Below, piece by piece: positions 36,901 to 44,915 of a stretch of 64,000 nucleotides of DNA. The translations under genes were made by a program, and so were the position numbers. The notes beneath the pieces are model-generated. The model saw only the letters and a list, made by a program, of their open reading frames with translations, made no database searches and was not told the origin of the DNA. Position 1 is the first letter of the stretch; each line of letters opens with the position of its first letter. The stretch spans positions 537,979 through 601,978 of the forward strand of contig NZ_JAGYPM010000002.1 in NCBI RefSeq assembly GCF_018343665.1, written 5' to 3'. Source of the stretch: Cytobacillus citreus. GTDB taxonomy: Bacteria; Bacillota; Bacilli; Bacillales; Cytobacillaceae.

Positions 36901-38045
36901 CTCCTACAGGTGACCCTAATAAATCAAAAGGCTTCACATGGATGTCGAGTCCTTTAGGAAAGGAAAATTCAACCTTCATTCAATTTGCAAGAAAAAAAGA
37001 TTACGACAAGAAAGGTGAGCCATCACTTCAAACAGTCTCTGGTTCCTCAAGTAACCAGGTATTTTCTGGTGAGCAGGATATTACGAAAAATGGAATCGTT
37101 AGAGTGAATGAAGTAACATTAAAGAATTTACAGCAAGATACGACATATGTTTATCGTGTTGGTGACGGAGTCAACTGGTCACAAATGCAAGAATTCACAA
37201 CATTAAAAAGTAAGAATAGCTTTGAGTTTGCTATTTTGGGAGACACTCAATCACCTTCTGATTTAAGTCACTTTCAAAAAATACTAGGAGATTTAGATAA
37301 AAAAGATTTATCGTTTTTGATTCATGTTGGTGATTTGATTGATGAATCCGCTAAATTCAAGCAATGGGATGATACACTAGGAATTATGAACCAATACACG
37401 AATATTCGTTCAACAGATCTTGTCGCGACTTTAGGAAACCATGAATACATGGGAGATACGGATGGACATTTAGCTAAATCCATTTTTAACTCTCCTAAGA
37501 ATGGACCAGATGTAGACAAAGGCGGTACGTACTCTGTTGATTACAATAATATTCACATTAGCGTTTTAGGATATACAAGTGATAGTGAGATTCTTAATAA
37601 GCAGCTTGAGTGGCTTAAACAAGATGTGAAAAATTCGGACCAGCCTTGGAAAATACTTGTTACTCACCAGCCTCCTTATTACACAAATCCGTTTGGCGGC
37701 AATGAAATTATGAAAGAAAAATTACCGCCAGTCGTCGATGAATTAGGGATTGACATCGTTTTCTCTGGTCATGATCATGCCTATGGCAGAACGAAGAAAC
37801 TGAAGGACGGCAAAGAGGATCCAAACGGAGCTGTTTATGTTCTCGCTGGTACGACTGGAAATAAACACTATGATGCAGTTGCTGATGAGAAATTTGAATT
37901 TGTAAACACGGAAAACATTGCCGTTTCAATAACTGCCAAGGTTGACAAAGATCAAATAACCTTTACGACAACTACATCTGACGGTGTTACAATTGATCAA
38001 TTTACTGTTGTAAATGAAGATTATGATCTTGAAGAAGAGCAATAA
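33927..38045 (+). CDS. secreted phosphodiester glycosidase-metallophosphatase multidomain protein
   Basis: This 1372-residue exported protein has a signal peptide (about 1-31), a phosphodiester glycosidase (NAGPA/DUF2233) domain (about 75-295; LNLDGGGSSTF near 250), Ig-like and jelly-roll-like domains (about 305-650), a cohesin-like region (about 760-880), an FN3-like domain (about 990-1090) and a calcineurin-like phosphoesterase (about 1100-1340). Phosphoesterase motifs are GDTQSP, HVGD, GNHE, THQPPYY and SGHDHAYG. No LPXTG anchor is present. It could uncap and dephosphorylate sugar-phosphate polymers such as teichoic acids; that is inference. Confidence 0.88.
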   Translation: MRKNWKKRLLLFTASLVLASSIISPSFTLALGNFDLSSVVVQTPINEYQADLAPGVKEKHYSFEGKDGNKIESFVVEVDADNPTVSIEAGTPDDGEAFGLQPVREQANAANGANHKVVAAVNADFYNMATGEPIGVVYKDGQAVKAQNGQGWNFFGIKKTGEAVIGSNTEYEGMKDQLQEALGGNAILVKDGQIYQTPQTGADKEPRTAVGIKEDGDVFFVVIDGRQEPYSAGISMPDLAQLMIDLGAVNALNLDGGGSSTFTTRELGGDDLEVDNKPSDRTERSVANSWLIVSKEPSDHLFKSAHVEPYDQSFTPGSTIQFSAKGRDKSMASAPLPASGLTWELADSSYGTIDENGKFISNGKTGQFHILLKHEGKEVGKSMIEIAKPDEMYFTSSELTVARNSETSLNLVAKFQKRFVDWSLRDIEFEIPEGMGTIDEAGILHTGDQPVSGTITAYLKDSNLTAQVNVSVGKLPEVLFDFENELGGWKTSTANRGEIGTLSLAKYPAPVRFGDQSLKMDFDFTNAQTGTTLGVYAGSGTDTEIDGDPSSIGMWVYGTPEVQGYWLRMLIVDGNGKNQTLNLTQEKPGIDWIGWKYIEAEIPESFTGPFKLSGTQAIRLMSTKSGITGPMTKGSIYFDNIRAVYGEKVDDLYPPVIESINADGKEFTKNAVNLTAKVHEYEEDPFKTGIDWDKISIFVDGKDYSKSEGHFSYDMDGSVSLSGFKWADGTHKITLMVPDKFGNQAIKTSYFTVNTGSAKIEIAKKQEQAFLGDVFELAVKVKNPSEISGSAIKMHIDKNYPVEDIKFSNGFNTSTSNYEAETGILTLNLVNNGETAEISDAATIQIRIPESMKEDSKLNYEIMEANLTYRDPKEENFVTTYSMEPTSIAVESAYDIIPQPILIGNPVVITVKNIHNELVSDMEIFAIIEGSTEPVLLGKTDKDGTLRVDSITNDVKKIALYGVKDGKYSFKVNTQTYPSLTTATEIKNVISTPTGDPNKSKGFTWMSSPLGKENSTFIQFARKKDYDKKGEPSLQTVSGSSSNQVFSGEQDITKNGIVRVNEVTLKNLQQDTTYVYRVGDGVNWSQMQEFTTLKSKNSFEFAILGDTQSPSDLSHFQKILGDLDKKDLSFLIHVGDLIDESAKFKQWDDTLGIMNQYTNIRSTDLVATLGNHEYMGDTDGHLAKSIFNSPKNGPDVDKGGTYSVDYNNIHISVLGYTSDSEILNKQLEWLKQDVKNSDQPWKILVTHQPPYYTNPFGGNEIMKEKLPPVVDELGIDIVFSGHDHAYGRTKKLKDGKEDPNGAVYVLAGTTGNKHYDAVADEKFEFVNTENIAVSITAKVDKDQITFTTTTSDGVTIDQFTVVNEDYDLEEEQ

Positions 38046-38210
38046 ATAGTGAGTATGTGCGAGGTACCATCTAAAATAATGGGTGGTGCTTTGCACTTTT
38101 TTTAGCTAATTGGAAAGTTTAAGTTTTTTAACGTACTAAAGTAAAGTGTGTTTTCAATTAAATATCTGCTAATAAGTTCGCATAAGAAACACAGATTTTT
38201 TAGAAGAATG

Positions 38211-38929
38211 TAATTTCAATTCATTTTCTTGGATCATAGAGGATTTGTTAAGCCTACTCGAGCTATACAACCAGAAGACTATACACTAGATAAAGTATTA
38301 GATGATATAGAAACGGCAAGACAATCCCTTAATCTTGAGAACTTTATCATACTCGGGCATTCTGGACATGCTTTTATGGCTATGGAATATACTAGAAAAT
38401 ACCCTAAACATGTTCAGAAAGTTGTCTTATTAAATTCAGCACCTACTAATAGTGAAGAAAGACAGCTTCAAAGTTTTTCATTTTTTAATGAGACTGCAAG
38501 TTCAGAGAGAAAGAGGCATTTTGAAAAAGAGATTGTCTTATTGGAAAATGATATCAAAAAGGATCCAGCTAGGCGATTTGTTCACATGGTATTCGTATGG
38601 GAGCTCAAAGTTTTTACGATTATACATTTAATGCAGCTTACATGTGGGATGGTGTATATACGAATATGCCAATTATTGATTATCTATGGGGAGAAGCATT
38701 CGGACAACTTAATCTGATACGATCATTGGCTAATTTCAATAAACCAGTATTTATTGCTTTAGGGAGATATGATTATTTGGTCGGACCCATTTCTCTGTGG
38801 GATCCTATTGATGACACATATGAGAACGTGAAAAAAGTAATTTTTGAGCATAGTGGGCATAATCCTATGTTTGAAGAACCTCATTCTTTTGATAAAATAT
38901 TGACCGAATGGATCAATGAAAGCAAGTAG
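38211..38929 (+). pseudogene. alpha/beta hydrolase (proline iminopeptidase-like), truncated and frameshifted
   Basis: The sequence opens in mid-domain (FLDHRGF, the oxyanion-side motif) after a stop at about 38208, so roughly the first 50-70 codons are missing. The nucleophile elbow GHSGH lies near 38355. Around 38586-38597 the frame shifts by one base, after which MGAQSFYDYTFNAAYMWDG continues to the lid and the catalytic His region (FEHSGHNPMFEEP). Both lesions indicate a dead gene. The short gap 38046-38210 holds nothing else recognised. Confidence 0.85.
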
Positions 38930-38973
38930 AGGTTTCAACCATAATCTAACGCAGAAAAACGCTCAGTAACTAT

Positions 38974-39030
38974 GATTCATCACCGCTTATGTGTTATTCC
39001 ATAATAAGTGGTGATGAATCTATTTATTTT
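38974..39030 (+). terminator. terminator after the hydrolase relic
   Basis: A 16-bp stem GATTCATCACCGCTTA/TAAGTGGTGATGAATC (38974-38989, 39005-39020) is followed by TATTTATTTTT. Confidence 0.85.
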
Positions 39031-39044
39031 TATTAATGAATACA

Positions 39045-39138
39045 GCGGATAAACAATGTAATTTGGCGGATAAACGATGTGATTCGGCGGATATACCAAG
39101 TAAACTAGCGGATAAACGGTGTATTTGGCTGATAAACG
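39045..39138. repeat. five-unit 21-bp tandem repeat
   Basis: Units beginning GCGGAT (last one GCTGAT) start at 39045, 39066, 39087, 39108 and 39128. The core is GCGGATAAACGATGT with variable filler. Confidence 0.8.
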
Positions 39139-39169
39139 CAGTCTGAATGGGGGCTTTTCTTGAATTTAA

Positions 39170-39214
39170 AACAACAGGCCAAGGTCTATATCAACCTTGG
39201 CCTGTTGTTTTTCA
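39170..39214. terminator. bidirectional terminator before the LOG gene
   Basis: A 15-bp perfect stem AACAACAGGCCAAGG/CCTTGGCCTGTTGTT (39170-39184, 39195-39209) with T-rich flank on the plus side and AAATTCAAG on the minus side. Confidence 0.85.
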
Positions 39215-39231
39215 TCTATCAAATCTGTTTT

Positions 39232-39798
39232 TCAGTTATAAGATTTTACAGTTGGTGGTACATATTTATTAAATTGATCGAGCAGGCCATTTGGCTCTGC
39301 ATCTACTAGCGCCATCGTGCGGTATTTTTCATGCATGAACTGTTCACTGGTCATATGATTGAATAAAGCAACAAGAGGATCATAATAATGATTAATATTT
39401 AAGAGTCCAATAGGTTTTTGATGAAGCCCTATCTGAGCCCAAGTAAAAATCTCAAAGAACTCTTCTAATGTTCCTGGCCCACCTGGCAAGGCTATAAATC
39501 CATCTGCCAAATCTGCCATTTTCGCCTTCCTCTCGTGCATGGAATCCACAACGATTAGCTCTGTTAAGTTCTTGTGGGATATTTCTCTTTCATCTAGGAA
39601 ACGGGGCATTACCCCAATTACTTGTCCGCCCTCTTCTAAAATGGAATCTGCAACTGCGCCCATAATTCCTACACTTGCCCCGCCATATACAAGTGCAATG
39701 TTCCGTTTAGCAAGCTCTCTACCCATTTTTTTTGCAACTTCTATATAGACATTAGATGCTCCATTACTTGAACCACAAAATACAGCTAGCTTTTTCAT
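39232..39798 (-). CDS. LOG family protein (TIGR00730), nucleoside 5'-monophosphate phosphoribohydrolase
   Basis: This 188-residue LOG-type enzyme has a Rossmann-like fold. YGGASVGIMG near 38-47 and the hallmark PGGPGTLEEFFE near 104-115 form the catalytic loop. The family releases free base from (cytokinin) nucleoside monophosphates; B. subtilis YvdD is the likely counterpart. It is monocistronic, between two strong terminator regions. Confidence 0.92.
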   Translation of the reverse strand: MKKLAVFCGSSNGASNVYIEVAKKMGRELAKRNIALVYGGASVGIMGAVADSILEEGGQVIGVMPRFLDEREISHKNLTELIVVDSMHERKAKMADLADGFIALPGGPGTLEEFFEIFTWAQIGLHQKPIGLLNINHYYDPLVALFNHMTSEQFMHEKYRTMALVDAEPNGLLDQFNKYVPPTVKSYN

Positions 39799-40006
39799 TG
39801 TTGATCACATCCTATTAAGTTCTCTTTCTTTTATATCATACAGAACATTGCAAATTTGTTAAACTAAAAACAATAAAATGGAAGATGGAAAAAATATATA
39901 GATTAGTAAAAAAACGAAAAATTTAAAAACAAAAAGCATTGGATAAAATTCCAATGCTTTATATATTTTTCTTTAATGCGAACCAGGTTAGTGGATTAGA
40001 AATACA

Positions 40007-41455
40007 CTATTCTTTCCCTAAATCACATTCTTCTAATGGAATTAACTTTGTTTTGTACTTTATTTTATAGACAAGCCAAACGATTAAGAACAGAGGTAAA
40101 CCAATATAGGAAACGAATATGCCATTCCAATCAATGGTACCGCCAATGAAAGCTTGATAGTTTTGGCCTAATATAATGAAAGTACATAGGATAAATGCTA
40201 ATAAAGGACCGATTGGAAACCATTTCGCCCGGTATGGAAGAGCGTTTAAATCTTTACCTTGAGCAATGTATGCTCTACGGAAACGGTAATGGCTAATAGC
40301 AATACCTAGCCAAGTCACAAAACCAGCCATACCAGAAGCATTTAGCAGCCAAATATATACGACGCCATCTCCGAAAAAAGTAGTTAAGAATGCAAGCGAG
40401 CCAACTAAAGTTGTTACGAGTAAAGCATTAACTGGTACACCTCTTCGATCTAATTTTCCTAAGAATTTCGGTGCTTTTCCATCGCGAGCTAAATCCCAGA
40501 GCATACGAGTGGCTGCGTACATTCCAGAGTTGCCGGCAGATAATACGGCTGTTAAGATGATTGCATTCATGACAGATGCTGCAAAAGCAAATCCTGCTCG
40601 TTCAAATACAAGTGTAAACGGGCTTACGGAAATATCGCTGCTTAATAAGCGTTCATCTGTATAGGGAAGAATCATTCCAATGACGAAAATCGCTAAAATG
40701 TAAAATAGCAGGATGCGCCAAAATACGGAGTTGATCGCTTTTGGAATGGTTTTTTCCGGATTTTCGCTTTCTCCGGCAGCTACTCCAAGCAATTCTGTCC
40801 CTTGGAATGAAAAGCCCGCAGCCATAAAAACACCAAGGATCGCAAAGAACCCCCCGTTAAATGGTGCATCTCCAATTGTGAAGTTTGAAAATCCAATTGC
40901 TTCTCCACCCATAATTCCAAAAATCATCAAAATGCCAGTAATGATGAAGATGATGACTGTCACTACTTTAATAAGTGAAAACCAGAATTCGGCTTCCCCA
41001 AAACCTCTGACAGACAAGTAGTTCAATCCGAACATAATGACAAGAGCAATTCCGCTCCAAATAAACGAAGGGCTTTCGGGAAACCAAAACTTCATAATTA
41101 ATACAACTGCAGCAAGTTCAGCGGCAATCGTAATCGCCCAGTTATACCAGTAATTCCAGCCGATAGCAAAACCAAATGCAGGATCAACAAATTTTGTAGC
41201 ATACACTTTAAATGAACCCGCTACAGGCATATATGCTGCCATCTCAGCAAGACTGGTCATTAAGAAGTAAACCATGATCCCGATAGCAGCATAAGCTACC
41301 AGCGCTCCGCCAGGTCCGGCAGTAGAAATAGCCCCACCACTAGCTAAAAATATACCGGTACCGATGGATCCTCCTAGAGAAATCATGGTAAGATGGCGTG
41401 CTTTAAGTGATCTTTTTAATTGAGATGAATCTGTTGATGTATTTGTGCTTGTCAA
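40007..41455 (-). CDS. amino acid permease (APC family), lysine-specific
   Basis: This 482-residue APC-family permease has 12 predicted helices. Helix 1 begins with the motif SLGGSIGTGIFLASG (about 26-40) and helix 3 has the MPVAGSFKVYA region (about 76-86). A lysine riboswitch in the leader shows that the cargo is lysine; B. subtilis YvsH, which I recall carrying an L-box, is the closest known parallel. An inverted family I repeat (41497-41700) separates the riboswitch terminator from the start codon. Confidence 0.88.
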   Translation of the reverse strand: MTSTNTSTDSSQLKRSLKARHLTMISLGGSIGTGIFLASGGAISTAGPGGALVAYAAIGIMVYFLMTSLAEMAAYMPVAGSFKVYATKFVDPAFGFAIGWNYWYNWAITIAAELAAVVLIMKFWFPESPSFIWSGIALVIMFGLNYLSVRGFGEAEFWFSLIKVVTVIIFIITGILMIFGIMGGEAIGFSNFTIGDAPFNGGFFAILGVFMAAGFSFQGTELLGVAAGESENPEKTIPKAINSVFWRILLFYILAIFVIGMILPYTDERLLSSDISVSPFTLVFERAGFAFAASVMNAIILTAVLSAGNSGMYAATRMLWDLARDGKAPKFLGKLDRRGVPVNALLVTTLVGSLAFLTTFFGDGVVYIWLLNASGMAGFVTWLGIAISHYRFRRAYIAQGKDLNALPYRAKWFPIGPLLAFILCTFIILGQNYQAFIGGTIDWNGIFVSYIGLPLFLIVWLVYKIKYKTKLIPLEECDLGKE

Positions 41456-41496
41456 GGTTGTACACTCCTTATAAATTGGAGGGTTAAATGACTATA

Positions 41497-41700
41497 AGAA
41501 AAGCGCAAGCGCCTTGGTCACCCCCGACAAGCATAAGACAGGTCGACAAAAACGCGACGTCCTCCCAAAAGGTTTACTTTTGGTCGTGCGATGTTTTGCT
41601 GACGAAGCTTTCCTTGTCCTGTCGCATTGTCGACACTAGTACGTCCTGTACGTCGGGGTAGGCGCTCCTCCTAAAAGCTACCGCTTTTAGTCGTGCGATG
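41497..41700 (-). repeat. family I repeat, inverted and shortened copy, in the lysine permease leader
   Basis: Read on the minus strand it carries GCGCCTACCCCGACGTACAG, the palindrome GTACAGGACGTAC, TGTCGACAATGCGACAGGAC, GGGAGGACGTCGCGTTTTTG, then GTCGGGGGTGACC and GGCGCTTGCGC. The central 250 bases of copies 1 and 2 are absent. Like the other copies it lies just 3' of an intrinsic terminator in the same orientation. Confidence 0.8.
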
Positions 41701-41776
41701 TATACGCTGTCGAAGCATTCCTTATGGAGCTAGACATTTCTCTAACTCGAGAAAAGTTATACCTTTTCTTAAATAA

Positions 41777-41808
41777 AAACAGCCGTCGAAAAAGATCGAC
41801 GGCTGTTT
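41777..41808 (-). terminator. riboswitch-controlled terminator
   Basis: A 12-bp stem AAACAGCCGTCG/CGACGGCTGTTT (41777-41788, 41797-41808), followed by T-rich sequence on the minus strand. It is the expression platform of the lysine riboswitch. Confidence 0.88.
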
Positions 41809-41834
41809 GAATAAGTCCGTTTAATCCTTCCGAA

Positions 41835-42008
41835 GATAGTTCTCCACGTCAAATTAACGTGACAGTGATGTTCCTATTCGAAAACATCCCCAGCATGGAT
41901 TTCCAATGAAAAATCCAAACTTCGGCAGCGTATCCTTTCAAACAGAGTCACAAATGTCATTGAATCTCGTCTGTTCTACTTTTAAATGCTGCAGCCTCTA
42001 TCCCATCG
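41835..42008 (-). promoter_or_regulatory. lysine riboswitch (L-box)
   Basis: On the minus strand the aptamer runs from GATAGAGGCTGCAGC through AAAAGTAGA, GAAAGGATACGCTGCCGAAG, CATGCTGGGGATG and GAACATCACTGTCACG to GTGGAGAACTATC, where the closing GATAG/CTATC helix pairs. These are the L-box landmarks in order. Lysine binding would favour the downstream terminator and shut off the permease. Confidence 0.93.
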
Positions 42009-42034
42009 AATGGGAATATTGAATTAATATCGGA

Positions 42035-42063
42035 AGTATAAACAATTATTTGTTATTTTGCAA
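42035..42063 (-). promoter_or_regulatory. sigma-A promoter of the lysine permease
   Basis: On the minus strand TTGCAA (42063-42058) and TATACT (42040-42035) are separated by 17 bases, about 27 bases upstream of the aptamer. Confidence 0.75.
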
Positions 42064-42083
42064 TGGTTAAAAATCCCAATATG

Positions 42084-42359
42084 TTATTTCTCCTTCATTC
42101 GTTCCTGTGCCATGCGGACAAGTTCTTTAACCATACTGCCTCCAATTTTGCCGCCGACTTTTCCAGCTTCCTTGGAAGTTAATCTTCCATTATAGCCATT
42201 TTGAAGGGGGACGCCGACTTCATTCGCTACCTCAAATTTCACATTGTCTGGATTTTCTTTGTCTATATGATATCCTTCATTAGCCATGACTTGATTCTTA
42301 AATTGATCTAAGGCACCTCTTGAATCAGGAACAAGTGGGCGGCGTTTTCTTCTTGCCAT
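42084..42359 (-). CDS. alpha/beta-type small acid-soluble spore protein
   Basis: This 91-residue SASP coats DNA in the dormant spore. The family core is present: FEVANEVGVPL, then GYNGRLTSKEAGKVGGKIGG, then MVKELVRMA. The GPR-protease site region is KFEVANE. Start 42359 follows ATGGAGGC and gives MARRKRRPLVP; the upstream ATG overlaps the site. It marks a spore former and is probably forespore-specific (sigma-G); no promoter was assigned. Confidence 0.93.
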   Translation of the reverse strand: MARRKRRPLVPDSRGALDQFKNQVMANEGYHIDKENPDNVKFEVANEVGVPLQNGYNGRLTSKEAGKVGGKIGGSMVKELVRMAQERMKEK

Positions 42360-42417
42360 ATTTTTAGCCTCCATGAAAATGATATATAGAATTAGTGTTT
42401 GACGAATTAAAAATTTT

Positions 42418-42636
42418 ATCCCGCATTAACGGGCAGTAAGACCCCCACCTCAAGATTGAGAGAGAAGCGAGGAAGATAGGTGGAGGGCAACTGCCCGTAA
42501 AAGCCCGTAAAATGAACACAGACTAAAAGGCGCCACATCGTGTGGCAACGTCTGCGTGACCCACTTCCTGTGGGCCGCAGCTAACCATCAGTGGGGGGGC
42601 AAAAAACCCCCACTGATGGAAGTTTCACTTTATCCA
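42418..42636 (+). repeat. family II repeat, near full length
   Basis: Left end CCCGCATTAACGGGCAG, hairpin CCCCCACCT/AGGTGGAGG, then the hairpin modules GCCACATCGTGTGGC and CCCACTTCCTGTGGG, then AACCATCAGTGGGGG paired with CCCCCACTGATGG, and the right end AAGTTTCACTTTA. It lies upstream of csbA. Confidence 0.88.
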
Positions 42637-42749
42637 AGTGGCAATGTGTTAGAAAATACTTGTGTATCTCATTGTTTACAGATATTCTAGTGTTATGCAT
42701 AATGGAAAGCAAAATGAATGCTAATTTATGAAAAAAGAAGGTGTAATCA

Positions 42750-42983
42750 TTGTTATTAAAATTCTTATCAGCCTTGCTGCTTCCGGGTTTGTTAGTCGTA
42801 TTTTTTACGAGAGTAGCATATAATCAGGTGATTGGACTTGTTTTGACGGTAGCATTAATTGCAGCTTCTGTTTATAAAGGCTATACAAATTCAATATGGC
42901 TCATCATTGTAGATGCATTTTCATTGACCGTAGGCTTCTGGTATTCGAATCGGATGAAACAGAAAGCTAGGCAAAAATCTTAA
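42750..42983 (+). CDS. csbA: CsbA, small general-stress membrane protein
   Basis: This 77-residue protein has three hydrophobic segments and matches CsbA (FLSALLLPGLLVVFFTRV at the N-terminus, then GLVLTVALIAASVYKGYT). TTG at 42750 lies 7 bases after GAAGGTG. In B. subtilis csbA is sigma-B-driven and directly precedes uvrBA; here brnQ, a GntR gene and a tandem array separate them. No clear sigma-B promoter was found, and a family II repeat occupies the upstream side. Confidence 0.88.
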   Translation: MLLKFLSALLLPGLLVVFFTRVAYNQVIGLVLTVALIAASVYKGYTNSIWLIIVDAFSLTVGFWYSNRMKQKARQKS

Positions 42984-43042
42984 TAAAGCCAGATAAATGA
43001 CTGTCAAAAGGAAAAGAATAGTCCTCAAACGAGGAGAAATAA

Positions 43043-43080
43043 AAAAGGCGTTCTTCATATTTTGAAGAAACGCCTTTTCA
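43043..43080. terminator. shared terminator between csbA and brnQ
   Basis: Arms AAAGGCGTTCTTCA and TGAAGAAACGCCTTT form a long stem with T-rich ends on the plus strand and A/T tract on the other; it separates convergent genes. Confidence 0.85.
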
Positions 43081-43106
43081 TATTTAATTTGGAGTATCTC
43101 GTAATA

Positions 43107-44459
43107 TTAATTTAATTTTTCCTTAACCTGTGGAGCCTGATAACTTCCTTTTTTCCTCAAGCTAAATACATAGCCAATCAATCCGCCGACAATCGCTGGA
43201 ACGAGCCAGCCAACTCCTACTGAATATAAAGGAAGGATGTTAGTAAATAGTTCATTGATTGCCTGGATTTGAATGCCAGCTGCATTTAATCCGTCGAATA
43301 TGCTGACAATAGCAGTGAATAGAATACTACCTTTATAAACCCCTGAATTTCCCTTGAATAGAGGGTGCAGGAAGGTTAAGACCAATAAACAAATAGCTAA
43401 TGGGTATAATGCGACTAATACTGGAACTGAAAATGCAATTAATTTAGATAAACCAGCATTTGCAATGACTGTGCTAAATACAGAGAAGATGACAGCCCAC
43501 TTAGTATAAGAAATGCTTGGTACTAATTTATTGAAATAGGACGAACATGAAGTGATAAGACCAATACTTGTAGTTAAGCAAGCTGCGATAACGATGACAG
43601 CTAGAAGAACTTTACCGAAAGATCCGAAATAATGACTTGATATAGCAGCAAGTACTGCGCCGCCATTTTCTAATTGCCCAAGACCCTCAACACTAGTTGC
43701 TCCCATATAAGCAAGTGATGTGTAAATAATAGCTAAAAGTCCTGCCGCAATGAAACCTACCTTCATACTAGAAGTCATAATTTGCTTCTTTGTCGCTGCG
43801 CCATTTTCTTTCATTGTATTGATAATAATGATACCAAACACAAAGGCAGCAAGAACATCCATAGTCAAGTAGCCCTCTTTGAAGCCATTAAAAAATGCAT
43901 TTGACATATAAGCTTCAGTAGGTGCTTGAATTTCTCCGATTGGGTTTACAAAAGCTGTTACAATAAGAATTCCGATAAAAATTAGCAATAATGGCGTTAA
44001 AATTTTTCCAACAATATCAACAAGCTTAGAAGATTTTAATGAAAAGAATAAAGTAACTCCGAAAAAGATAATAGTAAAGATGATTAAAGGCATTATACCA
44101 GCGTTCTCACCTAGGAATGGTTTAATACCGATTTCAAAAGAAACTGTACCTGTTCTTGGAATTGCGAAAAGTGGTCCAATGGATAAATATAGTGCACATG
44201 TAAAGAAAATTCCGTAAATTGGATGTACTCGACTCGCTAATGATTGTAAATCACTTTTGCCAGAAAAACCTAAAGCAAGAATAGCAAGTAATGGCAAACC
44301 AACACCAGTTACGACAAATCCAGCATTAGCAGCCCAGACATTTTCTCCAGCCATTTGCCCGAGCATAACTGGGAAAATTAAGTTACCCGCTCCGAAGAAC
44401 AAGGCGAATAGCATAAAGCCAACCGCAATAAGAAATGAAAATGACCCTCTTGATGACAT
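43107..44459 (-). CDS. brnQ: branched-chain amino acid transport system II carrier protein (LIVCS family)
   Basis: This 450-residue protein has 12 membrane helices and the BrnQ hallmark MLFALFFGAGNLIFPVMLGQMAG near 15-37. It imports leucine, isoleucine and valine with sodium. ATG at 44459 follows TTGGAGG at 6-8 bases; a TTG 15 bases upstream overlaps the site. It is divergent from a GntR regulator. Confidence 0.93.
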   Translation of the reverse strand: MSSRGSFSFLIAVGFMLFALFFGAGNLIFPVMLGQMAGENVWAANAGFVVTGVGLPLLAILALGFSGKSDLQSLASRVHPIYGIFFTCALYLSIGPLFAIPRTGTVSFEIGIKPFLGENAGIMPLIIFTIIFFGVTLFFSLKSSKLVDIVGKILTPLLLIFIGILIVTAFVNPIGEIQAPTEAYMSNAFFNGFKEGYLTMDVLAAFVFGIIIINTMKENGAATKKQIMTSSMKVGFIAAGLLAIIYTSLAYMGATSVEGLGQLENGGAVLAAISSHYFGSFGKVLLAVIVIAACLTTSIGLITSCSSYFNKLVPSISYTKWAVIFSVFSTVIANAGLSKLIAFSVPVLVALYPLAICLLVLTFLHPLFKGNSGVYKGSILFTAIVSIFDGLNAAGIQIQAINELFTNILPLYSVGVGWLVPAIVGGLIGYVFSLRKKGSYQAPQVKEKLN

Positions 44460-44915
44460 AAAAAATACCTCCAATAATTTTTAATAGTGATAACTACTAT
44501 TCTGATATGGGCGATTTCATCTTTTAAAAGAGTAAATTCTTGCTCCACAAGGAATGCTGTGACAGCAGAAGCTTTTAGGCGATATATCTCTTTAATGGAG
44601 CTTTCAATTTACTATATAAACCCCATATCGCAGTTAATATTCTAATTTATCAAAATATTTAAGTTATTCTATTGCTAGAATAATCAGAATAAAAATTAAC
44701 TGTTACGTAAAAAAAATCCTTTGATGTGCAAAATATATCACAGCAATTATACTTATGCAATATATTTCTGAAAATAAAATTATATAAAAATATTAATATG
44801 ATCGATAGAGTTGAAATGATTGGATTGTGTTTTTATGTAATATATTGTATTTGTATTATTAGTTCAATATAATAAAATCATTATTTAAGTAGTTTTTGTA
44901 CAAGGGGGTCTTAAC
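44460..44915. other. divergent promoter region between brnQ and the GntR gene
   Basis: A 456-bp very AT-rich spacer without a supported ORF. It contains no T-box landmark (no AGGGTGGNACCGCG). It should hold both promoters and possibly a GntR operator; none can be assigned confidently. Confidence 0.5.

Noticed and set aside
42640..42749. Sigma-B promoter of csbA
   Set aside because: No GTTT-N13/15-GGGTAT match was found; only AT-rich sequence after the repeat.
44460..44915. T-box leader for brnQ
   Set aside because: No T-box sequence and no specifier-type stem could be found on the minus strand.
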